Below are positions 50,155 to 59,387 of a stretch of 64,000 bases of DNA, piece after piece. The first letter of the stretch is position 1. Each line of letters opens with the position of its first letter. Under the pieces are notes generated by a model, which did not search any database, had not been told where the DNA came from, and saw only the letters and a program-made list of their open reading frames with translations. This stretch comes from Flavobacterium sp. (GTDB lineage: Bacteria > Bacteroidota > Bacteroidia > Flavobacteriales > Flavobacteriaceae). The stretch lies in the NCBI RefSeq assembly GCF_029945805.1, contig NZ_JAQSDH010000045.1, forward strand, positions 1 to 64,000, in the 5' to 3' direction. A program made the translations under genes and the position numbers.

Positions 50155-50185
50155 CAAAGTAATGACATAGAAATTTATTTTGCAA
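50155..50185 (-). promoter_or_regulatory. Promoter for the SAM-I/metH transcript
   Basis: On the minus strand TTG (50183-50185) and TACTTTG (50155-50161) are 21 bases apart. Transcription would start about 10-20 bases before the aptamer. Confidence 0.6.
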
Positions 50186-50223
50186 CAGTTTTTTTAGAAT
50201 ACTAAAAAATAAGTTAGAATAAT

Positions 50224-50252
50224 TTGAAATTCAATTACATTTTATACATTTG
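50224..50252 (+). promoter_or_regulatory. Promoter for metK
   Basis: TTG (50224-50226) and TACATTTG (50245-50252) are 18 bases apart, a good match to the Bacteroidetes consensus. The predicted leader is about 160 bases and includes the SAM-II-like motif. Confidence 0.7.
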
Positions 50253-50268
50253 CACTCGAGAATAATAA

Positions 50269-50318
50269 GAGGAAAAATTTGAACTGATTGCAACCTCGTT
50301 AAAAAAATGCTAAAGCAG
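50269..50318 (+). ncRNA. SAM-II-like riboswitch upstream of metK
   Basis: The leader reads GAGG, a loop with ATTTGAACTGATTGCA, CCTC, GTTAAA and then GCTAAAGCAG. This order (P1, loop with conserved ATTGCA, P1', TAAA-rich linker, GCTAAA pairing back into the loop) is that of the SAM-II pseudoknot class. CTG in the loop can pair with CAG at the 3' end. It is the right gene for SAM feedback. About 100 bases separate it from the start codon, more than usual for this class. Confidence 0.75.
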
Positions 50319-50361
50319 CAACTCTCCTTTAGTACCCTTGCAATCCACTTTTTTTCTTTTT
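50286..50361 (+). promoter_or_regulatory. Alternative hairpin and T run in the metK leader
   Basis: GATTGCAA (50286-50293) inside the SAM-II-like loop is the exact complement of TTGCAATC (50338-50345), and CTAAAG (50310-50315) pairs with CTTTAG (50327-50332). This competing structure uses residues needed for the aptamer and is followed by TTTTTTTCTTTTT. It looks like a terminator or switch structure exclusive with SAM binding. Confidence 0.55.
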
Positions 50362-50380
50362 ACACTAATTAAAATAACAG

Positions 50381-50401
50381 ATGCTGAACTAAATTCAGCA
50401 T
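50381..50401 (+). promoter_or_regulatory. Hairpin before the metK start
   Basis: ATGCTGAA and TTCAGCAT form a perfect 8-bp stem with a CTAAA loop, ending 18 bases before the metK ATG. There is no T run, so it probably acts on translation or message stability. Confidence 0.6.
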
Positions 50402-50419
50402 AAAAATTAAACTATAGTT

Positions 50420-51670
50420 ATGGCATATTTATTTACGTCGGAGTCAGTGAGTGAAGGACATCCAGACAAAGTTGCAGACCAAATTTCTGATGCATTAATT
50501 GATAACTTTTTGGCTTTTGACGCTGATTCGAAAGTGGCTTGCGAAACTTTAGTAACTACGGGTCAGGTAATTTTGGCTGGAGAAGTAAAATCAAGTACGT
50601 ATCTTGATGTACAGCAAATTGCAAGAGAAGTAATCCGAAAGATTGGATATACTAAAAGTGAGTATATGTTTGAAGCGGATTCTTGTGGTGTACTTTCTGC
50701 GATTCACGAGCAGTCTGCTGATATTAATCAAGGTGTAGACAGAGCGAGCAAAGAAGAGCAAGGTGCTGGTGACCAAGGAATGATGTTTGGTTATGCAACT
50801 AATGAAACGGAGAACTACATGCCTTTGGCTTTAGATTTATCTCATGCTTTGTTGATTGAATTGGCCAACTTAAGAAGAGAAAATAAAGAAATAACCTATT
50901 TGCGTCCGGATGCAAAATCTCAAGTTACTTTAGAGTATTCTGATGATAACAAACCGGTTCGAATTGATGCCATTGTAATTTCTACGCAGCATGATGATTT
51001 TGCCGCTGAAGCTGAAATGTTAGCTAAAATTAAATCCGATTTAGTTTCAATTTTGATTCCAAGAGTTAAGGCAAAATATCCTCAATACGTTCATTTATTT
51101 AACGACAAAATTACGTATCACATCAACCCAACTGGAAAATTTGTTATTGGTGGTCCACACGGAGATACCGGTTTAACAGGGCGAAAAATTATTGTGGATA
51201 CGTATGGTGGAAAAGGAGCTCATGGTGGTGGCGCTTTCTCTGGAAAAGATCCGAGTAAAGTGGATAGAAGTGCTGCTTATGCGACAAGACATATCGCTAA
51301 AAACCTAGTTGCTGCAGGAGTATGTGATGAAATTTTAGTTCAAGTTTCCTATGCTATTGGAGTGGCAAAACCAACTTCGATCAACGTAGTAACTTATGGA
51401 ACTTCAAAAGTGAACATGACTGATGGCGAAATTAGTAAAGTGGTTGAGAACGTATTTGATATGCGTCCGTACTTTATAGAACAACGTTTGAAATTGAGAA
51501 ATCCAATTTACAGTGAAACTGCTGCTTATGGTCACATGGGAAGAAAACCAGAAACGGTTACTAAAACTTTTCAATTACCAAACGGCGCTCCAAAAACCGT
51601 AACTGTTGAGTTGTTTACTTGGGAAAAATTAGATTATGTAGCTCAAGTAAAAGCGGCTTTCGGATTGTAA
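50420..51670 (+). CDS. metK: S-adenosylmethionine synthetase
   Basis: The 416-residue enzyme makes SAM from methionine and ATP. Motifs are [14 protein letters not shown] (about residues 13-26), [12 protein letters not shown] (about 114-125), and [19 protein letters not shown] (about 270-290), covering ATP, K+ and Mg2+ sites. Length is slightly above E. coli MetK, as usual for Bacteroidetes. It is monocistronic with a strong promoter, a SAM-II-like leader and a terminator. It faces away from the metH operon. Confidence 0.97.
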   Translation: MAYLFTSESVSEGHPDKVADQISDALIDNFLAFDADSKVACETLVTTGQVILAGEVKSSTYLDVQQIAREVIRKIGYTKSEYMFEADSCGVLSAIHEQSADINQGVDRASKEEQGAGDQGMMFGYATNETENYMPLALDLSHALLIELANLRRENKEITYLRPDAKSQVTLEYSDDNKPVRIDAIVISTQHDDFAAEAEMLAKIKSDLVSILIPRVKAKYPQYVHLFNDKITYHINPTGKFVIGGPHGDTGLTGRKIIVDTYGGKGAHGGGAFSGKDPSKVDRSAAYATRHIAKNLVAAGVCDEILVQVSYAIGVAKPTSINVVTYGTSKVNMTDGEISKVVENVFDMRPYFIEQRLKLRNPIYSETAAYGHMGRKPETVTKTFQLPNGAPKTVTVELFTWEKLDYVAQVKAAFGL

Positions 51671-51690
51671 CATCTGAAACCCTTAATTAT

Positions 51691-51721
51691 AAAAAAACCA
51701 GCTCAATGAGCTGGTTTTTAG
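51691..51721. terminator. Bidirectional terminator between metK and the TonB-dependent receptor gene
   Basis: AAAAACCAGCTCA and TGAGCTGGTTTTT form a near-perfect hairpin with A and T runs on the two sides. It serves metK and the convergent receptor gene. Confidence 0.9.
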
Positions 51722-51723
51722 TT

Positions 51724-54453
51724 TTATAGATTGTACTTCAAACTAACTATTAAATAGCGAGGTTGAATGGTGTATTGCGAGTCACTGGTAGCAAATTGGG
51801 AGAAACTATTGTCTTTTAAAACTTTTGTATTTAGCAAATTGGTTACACTCGCTTTATATTCCCAATGACTGTCTTTTGTTTTTTGGAAAATCAAACTTGC
51901 TGACAGAAAATCGTACTCGTTTTCAACTGATTTGTCATTGTTGTAATAATGAAAGTATTCGTATTCACTCACAAACGAAAAACTTTTCAAGAAAAAATAA
52001 TCCAATTTCACATTTGGCCTGTCGGTAAAAAAAGTGTCGTTTGGATATTGATTTACAGAATAGCCATACCCTACTTCAATATTTGGATAGTCTTTAAAAT
52101 TAGTTGAAGCGGTTAAGTTATAGTTTTGGGTAAAACTTTCATTGGTGATTAAAACATCCTGAAACGTAAATCGGTCCACTTGAATATTATTAAATTTTGA
52201 CCAGTTCAAATTAGCGCTCAATGAAGCTTTGTAATATTTAAAAAATGATCTTCCGTATCTTAACAAGCCTGAAATGCTTTCGTCTGCAAACTGAGAATTA
52301 AATGGGGATGAAACTTGATTTACATTATTAAACAATGCCCTGTTTTTAATAGCGTCAACAGATCTATCATAACTGGCAAAAGCTGTAATATTCTCAAAAT
52401 TGAACATGTTGTATTTAAAATAGCGTAATGAATGGGATTGTTGAATGGAGTTTTCCAGTAGTCTGTTTCCTCTGGATAAGCTGTTGTAATTATTCAACAC
52501 AAAACCTTCGGCCAAATTATTAATATCTGAAAAATTGTTGTTAAATGAAAAATTATAGGTTAACGACTCTGCTTTTTTAATTTGATAAATCGCTAAGAAA
52601 TCAGGAAGAATTCTATTGAAATTTAATTTATAGTTGCTGCTTAACTGTTCGTTATCCAAAGAATAGTTATGAACACTGAAACCTGGTGTAAATGTAAATT
52701 TTCCGGTCAATATCTTATAATGCAGCCCTATAAAAGCATCATTAAATCTGTAAGTGACGTCGTTTTTGTTTTCTGGATTATTTAAATCATTTACAGATTC
52801 GTTATCTAATAGCTGAAAAATCTTTGAATTAAAGTTTTGATATGAATTTGTATTTCCGAGTGTTACATTGATATTGCTTTTTGGCGTTAGCACGTAGTAA
52901 TAATCTAATTTGGCGTCTAGTTTATTAGTTTTTACAAAACGCTCTTGATTGATGTCATTTCTATTTTGACCCGAAATATAACCGGACAAATTAAACGGTT
53001 GTGTCTGTAAATTGGCATTGTAAAACGGATCTTCTTCTTGATACAAATGTTGCATTTCAAATGCAAAAATATGCTTAGAAGTAGGCGTATAATAAAAACT
53101 TAAATTCTGGTTTATCGTTATTGGATTCTGATTTCTAGTACTTAAAATATTTTCAGTATTTGAATTACTATTTTCATCTATAACTTCTCTCAACAAAGAA
53201 TTGTTTTCATCTTGATTTGAAAATCTACTCAAAATATCGTAGTCCATTTGAAAATAAGCATTTGGCTTATACAATGAACTTAATTTTACCAAAGCCAAAT
53301 TGCTGTTTTGATTTGCTATTTGATTCGTGTTTTGGGTCGAAGCAACTTCGGTTGAATTAGGTTTTAAAAAATTAGTATTCGTGATTGTTTCCGTATCAGT
53401 TACGGAAGAGGACACAATTGCAAAGCCACTCAAGGTCCATGTTTTTGTTGGATTATAAGAAAAGTTGGTCGCCCCAAATTTGGTGTCAATTTCCTTTGCC
53501 CTGTTATTTCGCAATAATGAAATCCCTAAATTATTACTGGAGACATTGAAATTAGAACCCCCTTTGGACATCATATTTCTAAATCCGCCAGTGAATTTAA
53601 AATAATCTTGCACCGTTAAGGGCAGTTCACCGATATTATTGAAATTAGAAATTACATTGATACTGTATTTTGGATTGTAATAAAAAAGTTTTGGATTAAT
53701 GATAAAGCGATCGAACTTATTTTTATCATCCATTCCTCCGCCGGCGGTAACATCACCAAACCAAAAGCTTTTCTTTCCACTTTTAAGTTTGATGTTCATG
53801 GCCAAATTATCTTGATTGTTTTCAACGCCTTTTAAAATTGAATTTTCATTATAATTTCGGAGTACTTGAATTTTATCAATAGCATCGGCAGGAATATTTT
53901 TTACCCCAAGTTTGGTATCGCCATCAAAAAAATCCTTGCCTTCAACCATCAATTTTGAGACTTTTTTGCCTTCCACTTCTATCTCGCCATCAGCGTTTAC
54001 TTCAACTCCGGGCAGTTTTTTTAAAACATCTTCCAGTTTTCTTTCGGTGCCATTTTTAAAAGAATCGGCATTGTAAACAATGGTATCACCTTTTATAGAA
54101 ACAGGCATTTCGCGAACAATTTCAACGCCTTCGAGTTCAATTCCGCCACTTTCTAACGTTATGTTTTCAGTAATGTTTTCCGTTTTTGTAATTACGGTTA
54201 TTTCCTTATTTTGCATTCCAAGATAACTCAACTTGATAGTGTAAGTAGCATTTGGCTTTAAATTAAGGATGAATTTTCCTTTATCGTTGGTAATCGCATA
54301 GGCATCCATCCCTTTCGTGCCTTGGTTGATTGCCATCACGTTTGCCATTTCAAGTGGCGCTTTGTCATTGTCTTGAACGACACCTTCAAAACGGATGTTT
54401 TGTGCAAATGAAAAAGATGAAAAAAGCAGCAAAAGGTAAAATGATTTATTCAT
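51724..54453 (-). CDS. TonB-dependent receptor-like outer-membrane protein with carboxypeptidase-regulatory N-terminus
   Basis: This 909-residue protein has a signal peptide (FAQ, about residue 18). A carboxypeptidase-regulatory-like beta-sandwich (about 20-105) is followed by a plug-like domain, with VYNADSFKNGTERKLEDVLKKLPGVEVNADGEIEVEGKKV. A large outer-membrane beta-barrel extends to the C-terminus YLIVSLKYNL. This layout is the OMP_b-brl_3 subgroup, related to SusC-type receptors but shorter and usually without a SusD partner. The ligand is unknown. It follows two GLPGLI-family genes on the same strand, 27 bases behind them. Confidence 0.85.
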   Translation of the reverse strand: MNKSFYLLLLFSSFSFAQNIRFEGVVQDNDKAPLEMANVMAINQGTKGMDAYAITNDKGKFILNLKPNATYTIKLSYLGMQNKEITVITKTENITENITLESGGIELEGVEIVREMPVSIKGDTIVYNADSFKNGTERKLEDVLKKLPGVEVNADGEIEVEGKKVSKLMVEGKDFFDGDTKLGVKNIPADAIDKIQVLRNYNENSILKGVENNQDNLAMNIKLKSGKKSFWFGDVTAGGGMDDKNKFDRFIINPKLFYYNPKYSINVISNFNNIGELPLTVQDYFKFTGGFRNMMSKGGSNFNVSSNNLGISLLRNNRAKEIDTKFGATNFSYNPTKTWTLSGFAIVSSSVTDTETITNTNFLKPNSTEVASTQNTNQIANQNSNLALVKLSSLYKPNAYFQMDYDILSRFSNQDENNSLLREVIDENSNSNTENILSTRNQNPITINQNLSFYYTPTSKHIFAFEMQHLYQEEDPFYNANLQTQPFNLSGYISGQNRNDINQERFVKTNKLDAKLDYYYVLTPKSNINVTLGNTNSYQNFNSKIFQLLDNESVNDLNNPENKNDVTYRFNDAFIGLHYKILTGKFTFTPGFSVHNYSLDNEQLSSNYKLNFNRILPDFLAIYQIKKAESLTYNFSFNNNFSDINNLAEGFVLNNYNSLSRGNRLLENSIQQSHSLRYFKYNMFNFENITAFASYDRSVDAIKNRALFNNVNQVSSPFNSQFADESISGLLRYGRSFFKYYKASLSANLNWSKFNNIQVDRFTFQDVLITNESFTQNYNLTASTNFKDYPNIEVGYGYSVNQYPNDTFFTDRPNVKLDYFFLKSFSFVSEYEYFHYYNNDKSVENEYDFLSASLIFQKTKDSHWEYKASVTNLLNTKVLKDNSFSQFATSDSQYTIQPRYLIVSLKYNL

Positions 54454-54480
54454 TTTTGGGCGTATAAAATATTTAGTTAA

Positions 54481-55317
54481 TTATTCTTCTCTTGAAAAAA
54501 TGATAACACCATCTTCATTTTTCATACTATCACTCTTTTTCTTTTGAATTTCATCAAATTTATTTTGACTTACCTTTTCTCCATTTTTAGGTCTTTTAAT
54601 TTCCGATTTCGCTTTGGAATTTAATGTAACTTTAGAACATAGGATGATCTGGTTTTCTTCATTTATTTCTAAAATTAATCCTGGCAAACCCCAATAATTA
54701 TTTGGGCCAAAACTTACTGGAATTTCTGGAGTATACCAAGCGGTAACAACATTATCTTTTGGTTCTTCTTGTTTGAATAATGCTGGCTTTTTTTCTTCTT
54801 TTTTCAGATACTCTTGATAATCATCTTTCTGCTTTTGGGTTACTGGAATAATTAATTCCGCTTTGAAACAAGTATAATCACCAATTTTTTTAGATTCCTC
54901 CTTTAGATTCCAACTGGGCTGTGTTAAAGGTTCTTCAATTAAGAATTCTTTGCCAAAAATTTCATCCTCAGCAAGTAAAATTTTTTCTTTAGTATTAATG
55001 TATTTCTTACCAGCTCCCGACATTTTTATCGAAATACTCATTCCGCCTGTTGCTGCATTAGGTTGTTCTAATACTTCATTTTCTTCATAAACGGCATCGA
55101 TCTTAGAAAACGTTAACAAAAATGATTTCTGAGAAGATTTATTAAGTGCTTCTTTGATAAGTGCTGACAATTCGAGATCGTCATCAACTTTATCCTCTAT
55201 TGTTTTATCTTTTTTAAAAATATATTTAGAAAAATATTCCGCTTTTCCTTGAAATTCTTGAGCCGAAGTCGTTAAACCCAAAATAAGTAATGCAATTGAA
55301 AAAGTAGTTTTTATCAT
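54481..55317 (-). CDS. GLPGLI family protein (second)
   Basis: The 278-residue exported protein (signal peptide to TSAQ, about residue 19) carries the diagnostic YWGLPGLILEINEENQIILC motif (about residues 205-223) and the preceding TAWYTPEIPVSFGPN. The family is specific to Bacteroidetes and often lies beside TonB-dependent receptors; its role is not known. It shares with its neighbour the order EEKL/LEQP-Gly-rich segment, FGKEFLIEEPL and YTCFKAELI. Confidence 0.88.
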   Translation of the reverse strand: MIKTTFSIALLILGLTTSAQEFQGKAEYFSKYIFKKDKTIEDKVDDDLELSALIKEALNKSSQKSFLLTFSKIDAVYEENEVLEQPNAATGGMSISIKMSGAGKKYINTKEKILLAEDEIFGKEFLIEEPLTQPSWNLKEESKKIGDYTCFKAELIIPVTQKQKDDYQEYLKKEEKKPALFKQEEPKDNVVTAWYTPEIPVSFGPNNYWGLPGLILEINEENQIILCSKVTLNSKAKSEIKRPKNGEKVSQNKFDEIQKKKSDSMKNEDGVIIFSREE

Positions 55318-55334
55318 AGTTGTAAATTTTAAAA

Positions 55335-56228
55335 TTATCTCCCCATTCTGATTTGCATTCCTTCTCTTCCCTGATTCATTTCTCTCATCTCTTCCATCTT
55401 CTTCATTACGGTTTCATCGTAGCCTTTTTGGGTGACGATTTTACCATTTGCAGGTGCTTTAATTTCTGCTTTTTCCTTTGCATTCATCACAACTTTTGAA
55501 CATAAAATTGTAGTTTTTCCGTCGTTTACTTCCAAGATTAGACCTGGTAATCCCCAATAAGTTTCAGGGCCTTGATTTACTGGAATTTCAGGAGTATACC
55601 AAGCGGTAATAGTGACTTCTTTTGGAATTTCAACCTCATCCATGAAATTGGTTTTCTTTGTAGTGTCCTCTTTTTTTCCTTCACCTTCTTTACTTTCGTC
55701 TTTCTTTTTCAATCGGAAATTTTTAAAATCAGATTGACTGACTGGTTGAACAGCAGTTGCTTTAAAACAAGTATATCCGCCAATCATTCTAGTTTCACTT
55801 TCCATTTTCCAGTTTAATTTTGGCAATGAATCTTTAACCAAAAACTCTTTTCCCATAAACTCTTTGTCCACGGTATAGGTTTTGTCTTTTACGTTTTTAT
55901 AATAGGTTCCGCCACCGCCCATCATATTGGACATCATTTTCATTCTTCCGCCGCCTTGCGTACCTGGAGCTTCAAGTTTTTCTTCTTCTTTATATATAGA
56001 GGCTGATTTATCAAAGTTCAGAATGAATGTTTTTTCGAACATTTTCTTCATATTCTCTTGAATCATTTTCTGAATTTCGGGAGTAATTTCTTTATTTCCT
56101 TGCATTCGGGAAGTAAAATCGGAGGTGCTGGTTTTGGATTCATAAACTGCCATTCCTTGAAAATCTTTTTGGGCGTTTGAAATACTAAATACTATTAAGA
56201 ATAATGAAGTAAAATAGACCTTTTTCAT
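55335..56228 (-). CDS. GLPGLI family protein (first)
   Basis: This 297-residue protein has a signal peptide (ISNAQ, about residue 19), then MKMMSNMMGGGGTYY, a Met/Gly-rich stretch around residues 90-105, and the family motif YWGLPGLILEVNDGKTTILC (about residues 230-250). The Met-rich segments (also MKKMEEMREMN near the end) could bind a metal such as copper; this is speculation. It heads the GLPGLI-GLPGLI-receptor group, 17 bases before the second copy. Confidence 0.88.
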   Translation of the reverse strand: MKKVYFTSLFLIVFSISNAQKDFQGMAVYESKTSTSDFTSRMQGNKEITPEIQKMIQENMKKMFEKTFILNFDKSASIYKEEEKLEAPGTQGGGRMKMMSNMMGGGGTYYKNVKDKTYTVDKEFMGKEFLVKDSLPKLNWKMESETRMIGGYTCFKATAVQPVSQSDFKNFRLKKKDESKEGEGKKEDTTKKTNFMDEVEIPKEVTITAWYTPEIPVNQGPETYWGLPGLILEVNDGKTTILCSKVVMNAKEKAEIKAPANGKIVTQKGYDETVMKKMEEMREMNQGREGMQIRMGR

Positions 56229-56372
56229 TTTTTTTTATTTGAATAGCAAATATGACGAAACTTCATCGTTTATGTTACCAATCTAATGTTAAAAAATGGC
56301 ATTTAGAGGCAAATGGCATAAATGCTTGTTATAGCAGCATTTGTTTCAAGTGCAATTGAAAACAAAATTGTT

Positions 56373-56380
56373 ATATTTGA
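56373..56380 (+). promoter_or_regulatory. -7 promoter element for the DUF389 gene
   Basis: TATATTTG is a perfect TAnnTTTG match, 16 bases upstream of the start codon. A TTG at a suitable distance was not found. Confidence 0.4.
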
Positions 56381-56395
56381 TACAAATCAAGCGGT

Positions 56396-57700
56396 ATGAA
56401 TAAATTTTTAGATTTTATCAACCTAAGCAAAGGCGAGGATAATAAAAAAGCGGTTTTAGAAAATGTAAAATCTAATATTTCTTTTCGAGGCGCCAATCTT
56501 TGGATTCTTGCTTGTGCAATTGTAGTAGCATCAGTTGGTTTAAATGTAAATTCGACTGCCGTGATTATTGGCGCCATGTTAATTTCACCGCTTATGGGAC
56601 CAATTGTTGGAGCTGGCTTTGCGTTAGGGATCTACAATTTTGAACTTCTTAAAAAGTCTTTAAAAAATTTATTCATTGCTACTATTGTTGGATTGGCGGT
56701 ATCTACACTTTATTTTTATTTGAGTCCGTTTAAGGAAACGCAATCGGAATTGCTTTCCCGTACTTCACCCAACATTTATGATATTCTAATTGCTTTTTTT
56801 GGTGGATTGGTCGGTGTAATTGCCATAACTCGAAAAGAAAAAGGAAACCCAATTCCCGGAGTAGCCATTGCCACCGCTTTGATGCCGCCACTTTGTACTG
56901 CAGGTTATGGATTGTCCATTGGAAATATGCGTTTTTTTGGCGGTGCGATTTATTTGTACACTATAAATTGCGTTTTTATTTGCATCGCGACCTTTCTTAT
57001 CGTCAAGTTCCTGAAATATCCGCGGTATATGCAATTTGAAAAAGCACGTGAAAAACAAATTACCGTCATGATTTCGATACTGACCTTAATATTGCTTGTA
57101 CCTAGTATTTATTTTGCCTACACCTTATTTGAAGAAAGAAAATTTGACCAAAAAGTGAATACGTTCATCCAAAATGAATTTACGGATAAAGGATACACGA
57201 TAATTTATAAAAAAGTCAATTACAAATCAACTCCGAGTGCGATAGAATTGGCATTGCTCACAAAACGCTTTACGCATCCGGAAACGGTAGAAATTAAAAA
57301 CAGATTAAAGAATTATGGATTACGTAATGTGAATTTTAAAATCAGGCAAGATACAACTAACCTGAAGCAAGATATCTTGAACCAAATTAAAAATGACAAA
57401 GTAGGCGTAGATAAGAAGGACGCTATTATTGCTTCCTTAAGAAATGAAATACAAGACAATAACTATGACAATGAATCGTTGCTGAGTGAGGCCAAAATAC
57501 TTTTCCCAACGGTGAATGATATTTCTATATCTAATCATCCTTTTAATACTAAAGAAGACAAATCAACCATCGTTCCCGTTGTGATTTACACTAGTGAAAA
57601 AACTTTAAATAAAGCAGATTCAAAACAGTTAGAGTTGTGGATTAAAACGAGAATTAAAAAAAATACAGTGGAAGTTTTCTGGAAAAAATCTGATAAATAA
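56396..57700 (+). CDS. DUF389/TIGR00341 membrane protein
   Basis: The 434-residue protein has a short cytoplasmic N-terminus and a six-helix-type membrane domain (about residues 30-250), including VIIGAMLISPLMGPIVGAGFALG, typical of DUF389. The conserved ATALMPPLCTAGYGLSIG follows near residues 155-175. A soluble C-terminal region of about 180 residues then runs to the end. The function is unknown; the membrane domain pattern suggests a transporter or channel. It is monocistronic, rightward. Confidence 0.85.
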   Translation: MNKFLDFINLSKGEDNKKAVLENVKSNISFRGANLWILACAIVVASVGLNVNSTAVIIGAMLISPLMGPIVGAGFALGIYNFELLKKSLKNLFIATIVGLAVSTLYFYLSPFKETQSELLSRTSPNIYDILIAFFGGLVGVIAITRKEKGNPIPGVAIATALMPPLCTAGYGLSIGNMRFFGGAIYLYTINCVFICIATFLIVKFLKYPRYMQFEKAREKQITVMISILTLILLVPSIYFAYTLFEERKFDQKVNTFIQNEFTDKGYTIIYKKVNYKSTPSAIELALLTKRFTHPETVEIKNRLKNYGLRNVNFKIRQDTTNLKQDILNQIKNDKVGVDKKDAIIASLRNEIQDNNYDNESLLSEAKILFPTVNDISISNHPFNTKEDKSTIVPVVIYTSEKTLNKADSKQLELWIKTRIKKNTVEVFWKKSDK

Positions 57701-57780
57701 AGAAGTCTAATCTCTTCAACAATTCTTGAATTACAATTTTTTGACGCCGAAATTAAATCCATTTGCCGTAAATTAGCGCT

Positions 57781-58575
57781 ATGATTAAAAGAATGTTTTA
57801 TTTCCTATTACTTTTCAACTTCGTGCTTGGTTTTTGTCAGAACAAAAAAGTAACCACCACGGCAGTAAGTACAGCTCTACTTGAAAACAAAACGTATATT
57901 GGTTTTGATGGTTTGGGCAATAATTACTACATCAAAGACAATGTTTTTATCAAACAAAACGAAAGCCAAACTTGGGAATACAAAAACGTAGCCCTGGGCA
58001 AAATCACCTCTGTAGATTATGTTAATCCGTTGAAGGTTGTTGTTTTTTATGAAGATTTTAATACAATAATCACACTTGACAATCAGCTAAACGAAATACA
58101 AAAATTCAATCTCTTTGATATTGATGGTAGTATTTTTGCTTCTAAAGTTGGAATGGCTTCTCAGGATCAGTTTTGGATTTACAATTCGCTGACGCAGCAG
58201 ATACTTCTTTTTGATTATTTAAAAAACACTTTTAAGAACATTGGAAACCCCATTCAGGAAGCGATAAAATACACGGAATCTGATTTCAATAATTTTTATT
58301 GGATTGATGAAATTAACAATTGGTACGCCACGGATATTTTTGGCAAAGTAACCTTGCTAGCTAATATTCCACCATTTGAAAAAATTCAGATAATTGACCG
58401 TGATAAGCTTTTGTTTTCGAGAGACAACATTCTGTATTGCTTGAATAACGTGACGAAAACGGTTTACGAAATAGAAATTGTTGAGAAATCGTTTCAAAAT
58501 TATTACTACAAAGACCAATTTTTGGCTATTTTTACCAACCAACAAATTAAGAATTATAAAATAAAATTACCATAA
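57781..58575 (+). CDS. Secreted protein of unknown function, propeller-like
   Basis: I do not assign this 264-residue protein to a family. It has a signal peptide (about 1-20, VLGFCQ). The body is built of short beta repeats with aromatic anchors (YIGFDGLGNNYYI, QFWIYNSLTQQILLFDY, FYWIDEINNWYATDIFGKV), as in beta-propellers. Its TAA overlaps the ATG of the downstream kinase (TAATG), so the two are translated in coupling. A link in function is not evident because the kinase is cytosolic and this product appears exported. Confidence 0.7.
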   Translation: MIKRMFYFLLLFNFVLGFCQNKKVTTTAVSTALLENKTYIGFDGLGNNYYIKDNVFIKQNESQTWEYKNVALGKITSVDYVNPLKVVVFYEDFNTIITLDNQLNEIQKFNLFDIDGSIFASKVGMASQDQFWIYNSLTQQILLFDYLKNTFKNIGNPIQEAIKYTESDFNNFYWIDEINNWYATDIFGKVTLLANIPPFEKIQIIDRDKLLFSRDNILYCLNNVTKTVYEIEIVEKSFQNYYYKDQFLAIFTNQQIKNYKIKLP

Positions 58576-59189
58576 TGCACATAGCAGTAGCAGGAAACAT
58601 CGGAGCTGGAAAGACAACTTTAACTAAATTTTTGGCCAAACAATTCAAATGGGAACCTCATTTTGAAGACGTAGTTGACAATCCGTATCTAGATGATTTT
58701 TACCATCAGATGGAGCGTTGGAGTTTTAATCTTCAGATTTACTTCTTAAATTCCCGTTTTCGTCAAGTATTGCAAATTCGTGAAAGCGGGAAAAATATCA
58801 TTCAGGATAGAACGATTTACGAGGATGCACACATTTTCGCACCCAACTTGCATGCAATGGGTTTGATGACCAATCGTGATTTTGAGAATTACTCCGATTT
58901 ATTTCAGTTGATGGAGGGTTTGGTTGGCGCTCCCGATTTATTGATTTATTTGAGAAGTTCTATTCCTAATTTGGTTGCGCAGATTCACAAACGCGGACGT
59001 GATTATGAGAATACGATTTCAATTGACTATTTAAGCCGTTTGAACGAACGATATGAAGCCTGGATTCATACCTATGACAAAGGAAAACTCCTAATAATTG
59101 ATGTGGACAACATTGATTTTGTAAATAACCCCGAAGATCTAGGAGAAATTATAAACAGAATAAATGCCGAGATAAACGGATTGTTCTAA
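58575..59189 (+). CDS. Deoxynucleoside kinase
   Basis: This 204-residue enzyme has the dNK/dCK/dGK fold. The P-loop is GNIGAGKTTLTKFLA (about residues 7-21), QDRTIYEDAHIFA is the DRS-like catalytic motif, and IHKRGRDYENTISIDYLSRLNERYE is the lid/arginine region. It phosphorylates a deoxynucleoside for DNA precursor salvage; the base preference cannot be told. Its start overlaps the stop of the preceding gene. Confidence 0.92.
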   Translation: MHIAVAGNIGAGKTTLTKFLAKQFKWEPHFEDVVDNPYLDDFYHQMERWSFNLQIYFLNSRFRQVLQIRESGKNIIQDRTIYEDAHIFAPNLHAMGLMTNRDFENYSDLFQLMEGLVGAPDLLIYLRSSIPNLVAQIHKRGRDYENTISIDYLSRLNERYEAWIHTYDKGKLLIIDVDNIDFVNNPEDLGEIINRINAEINGLF

Positions 59190-59205
59190 AATACTACAAA
59201 AAAAT

Positions 59206-59238
59206 TAAAAACGCCTTTCAATCGAAGGGCGTTTTTGT
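59206..59238 (+). terminator. Terminator after the deoxynucleoside kinase gene
   Basis: AAAACGCCTTTC and GAAGGGCGTTTTT form a stem with one G-T pair around AATC, followed by T residues, 17 bases after the stop. Confidence 0.85.
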
Positions 59239-59387
59239 TTGTTTATCGTTAATAACCTCAAAGACAACGATATTTTTACATACTATTTATTTTAAATATC
59301 TATTTTTATCAAAATAGTTTAAACAATAATTCTTTAGAGTAAAGAATTAAAGTCGATTTTATCGTCCCAACAAAAAGATCAAATCTC

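Larger units (their letters stand above)
49842..50419. other. metH/metK divergent regulatory region
   Basis: This 578-base region has no gene. From left it holds a palindromic element (49861-49986), the leftward SAM-I aptamer (50029-50133) and the leftward metH promoter (50155-50185). These are followed by the rightward metK promoter (50224-50252), a rightward SAM-II-like aptamer (50269-50318), a T run and a hairpin before the metK start. Confidence 0.8.
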
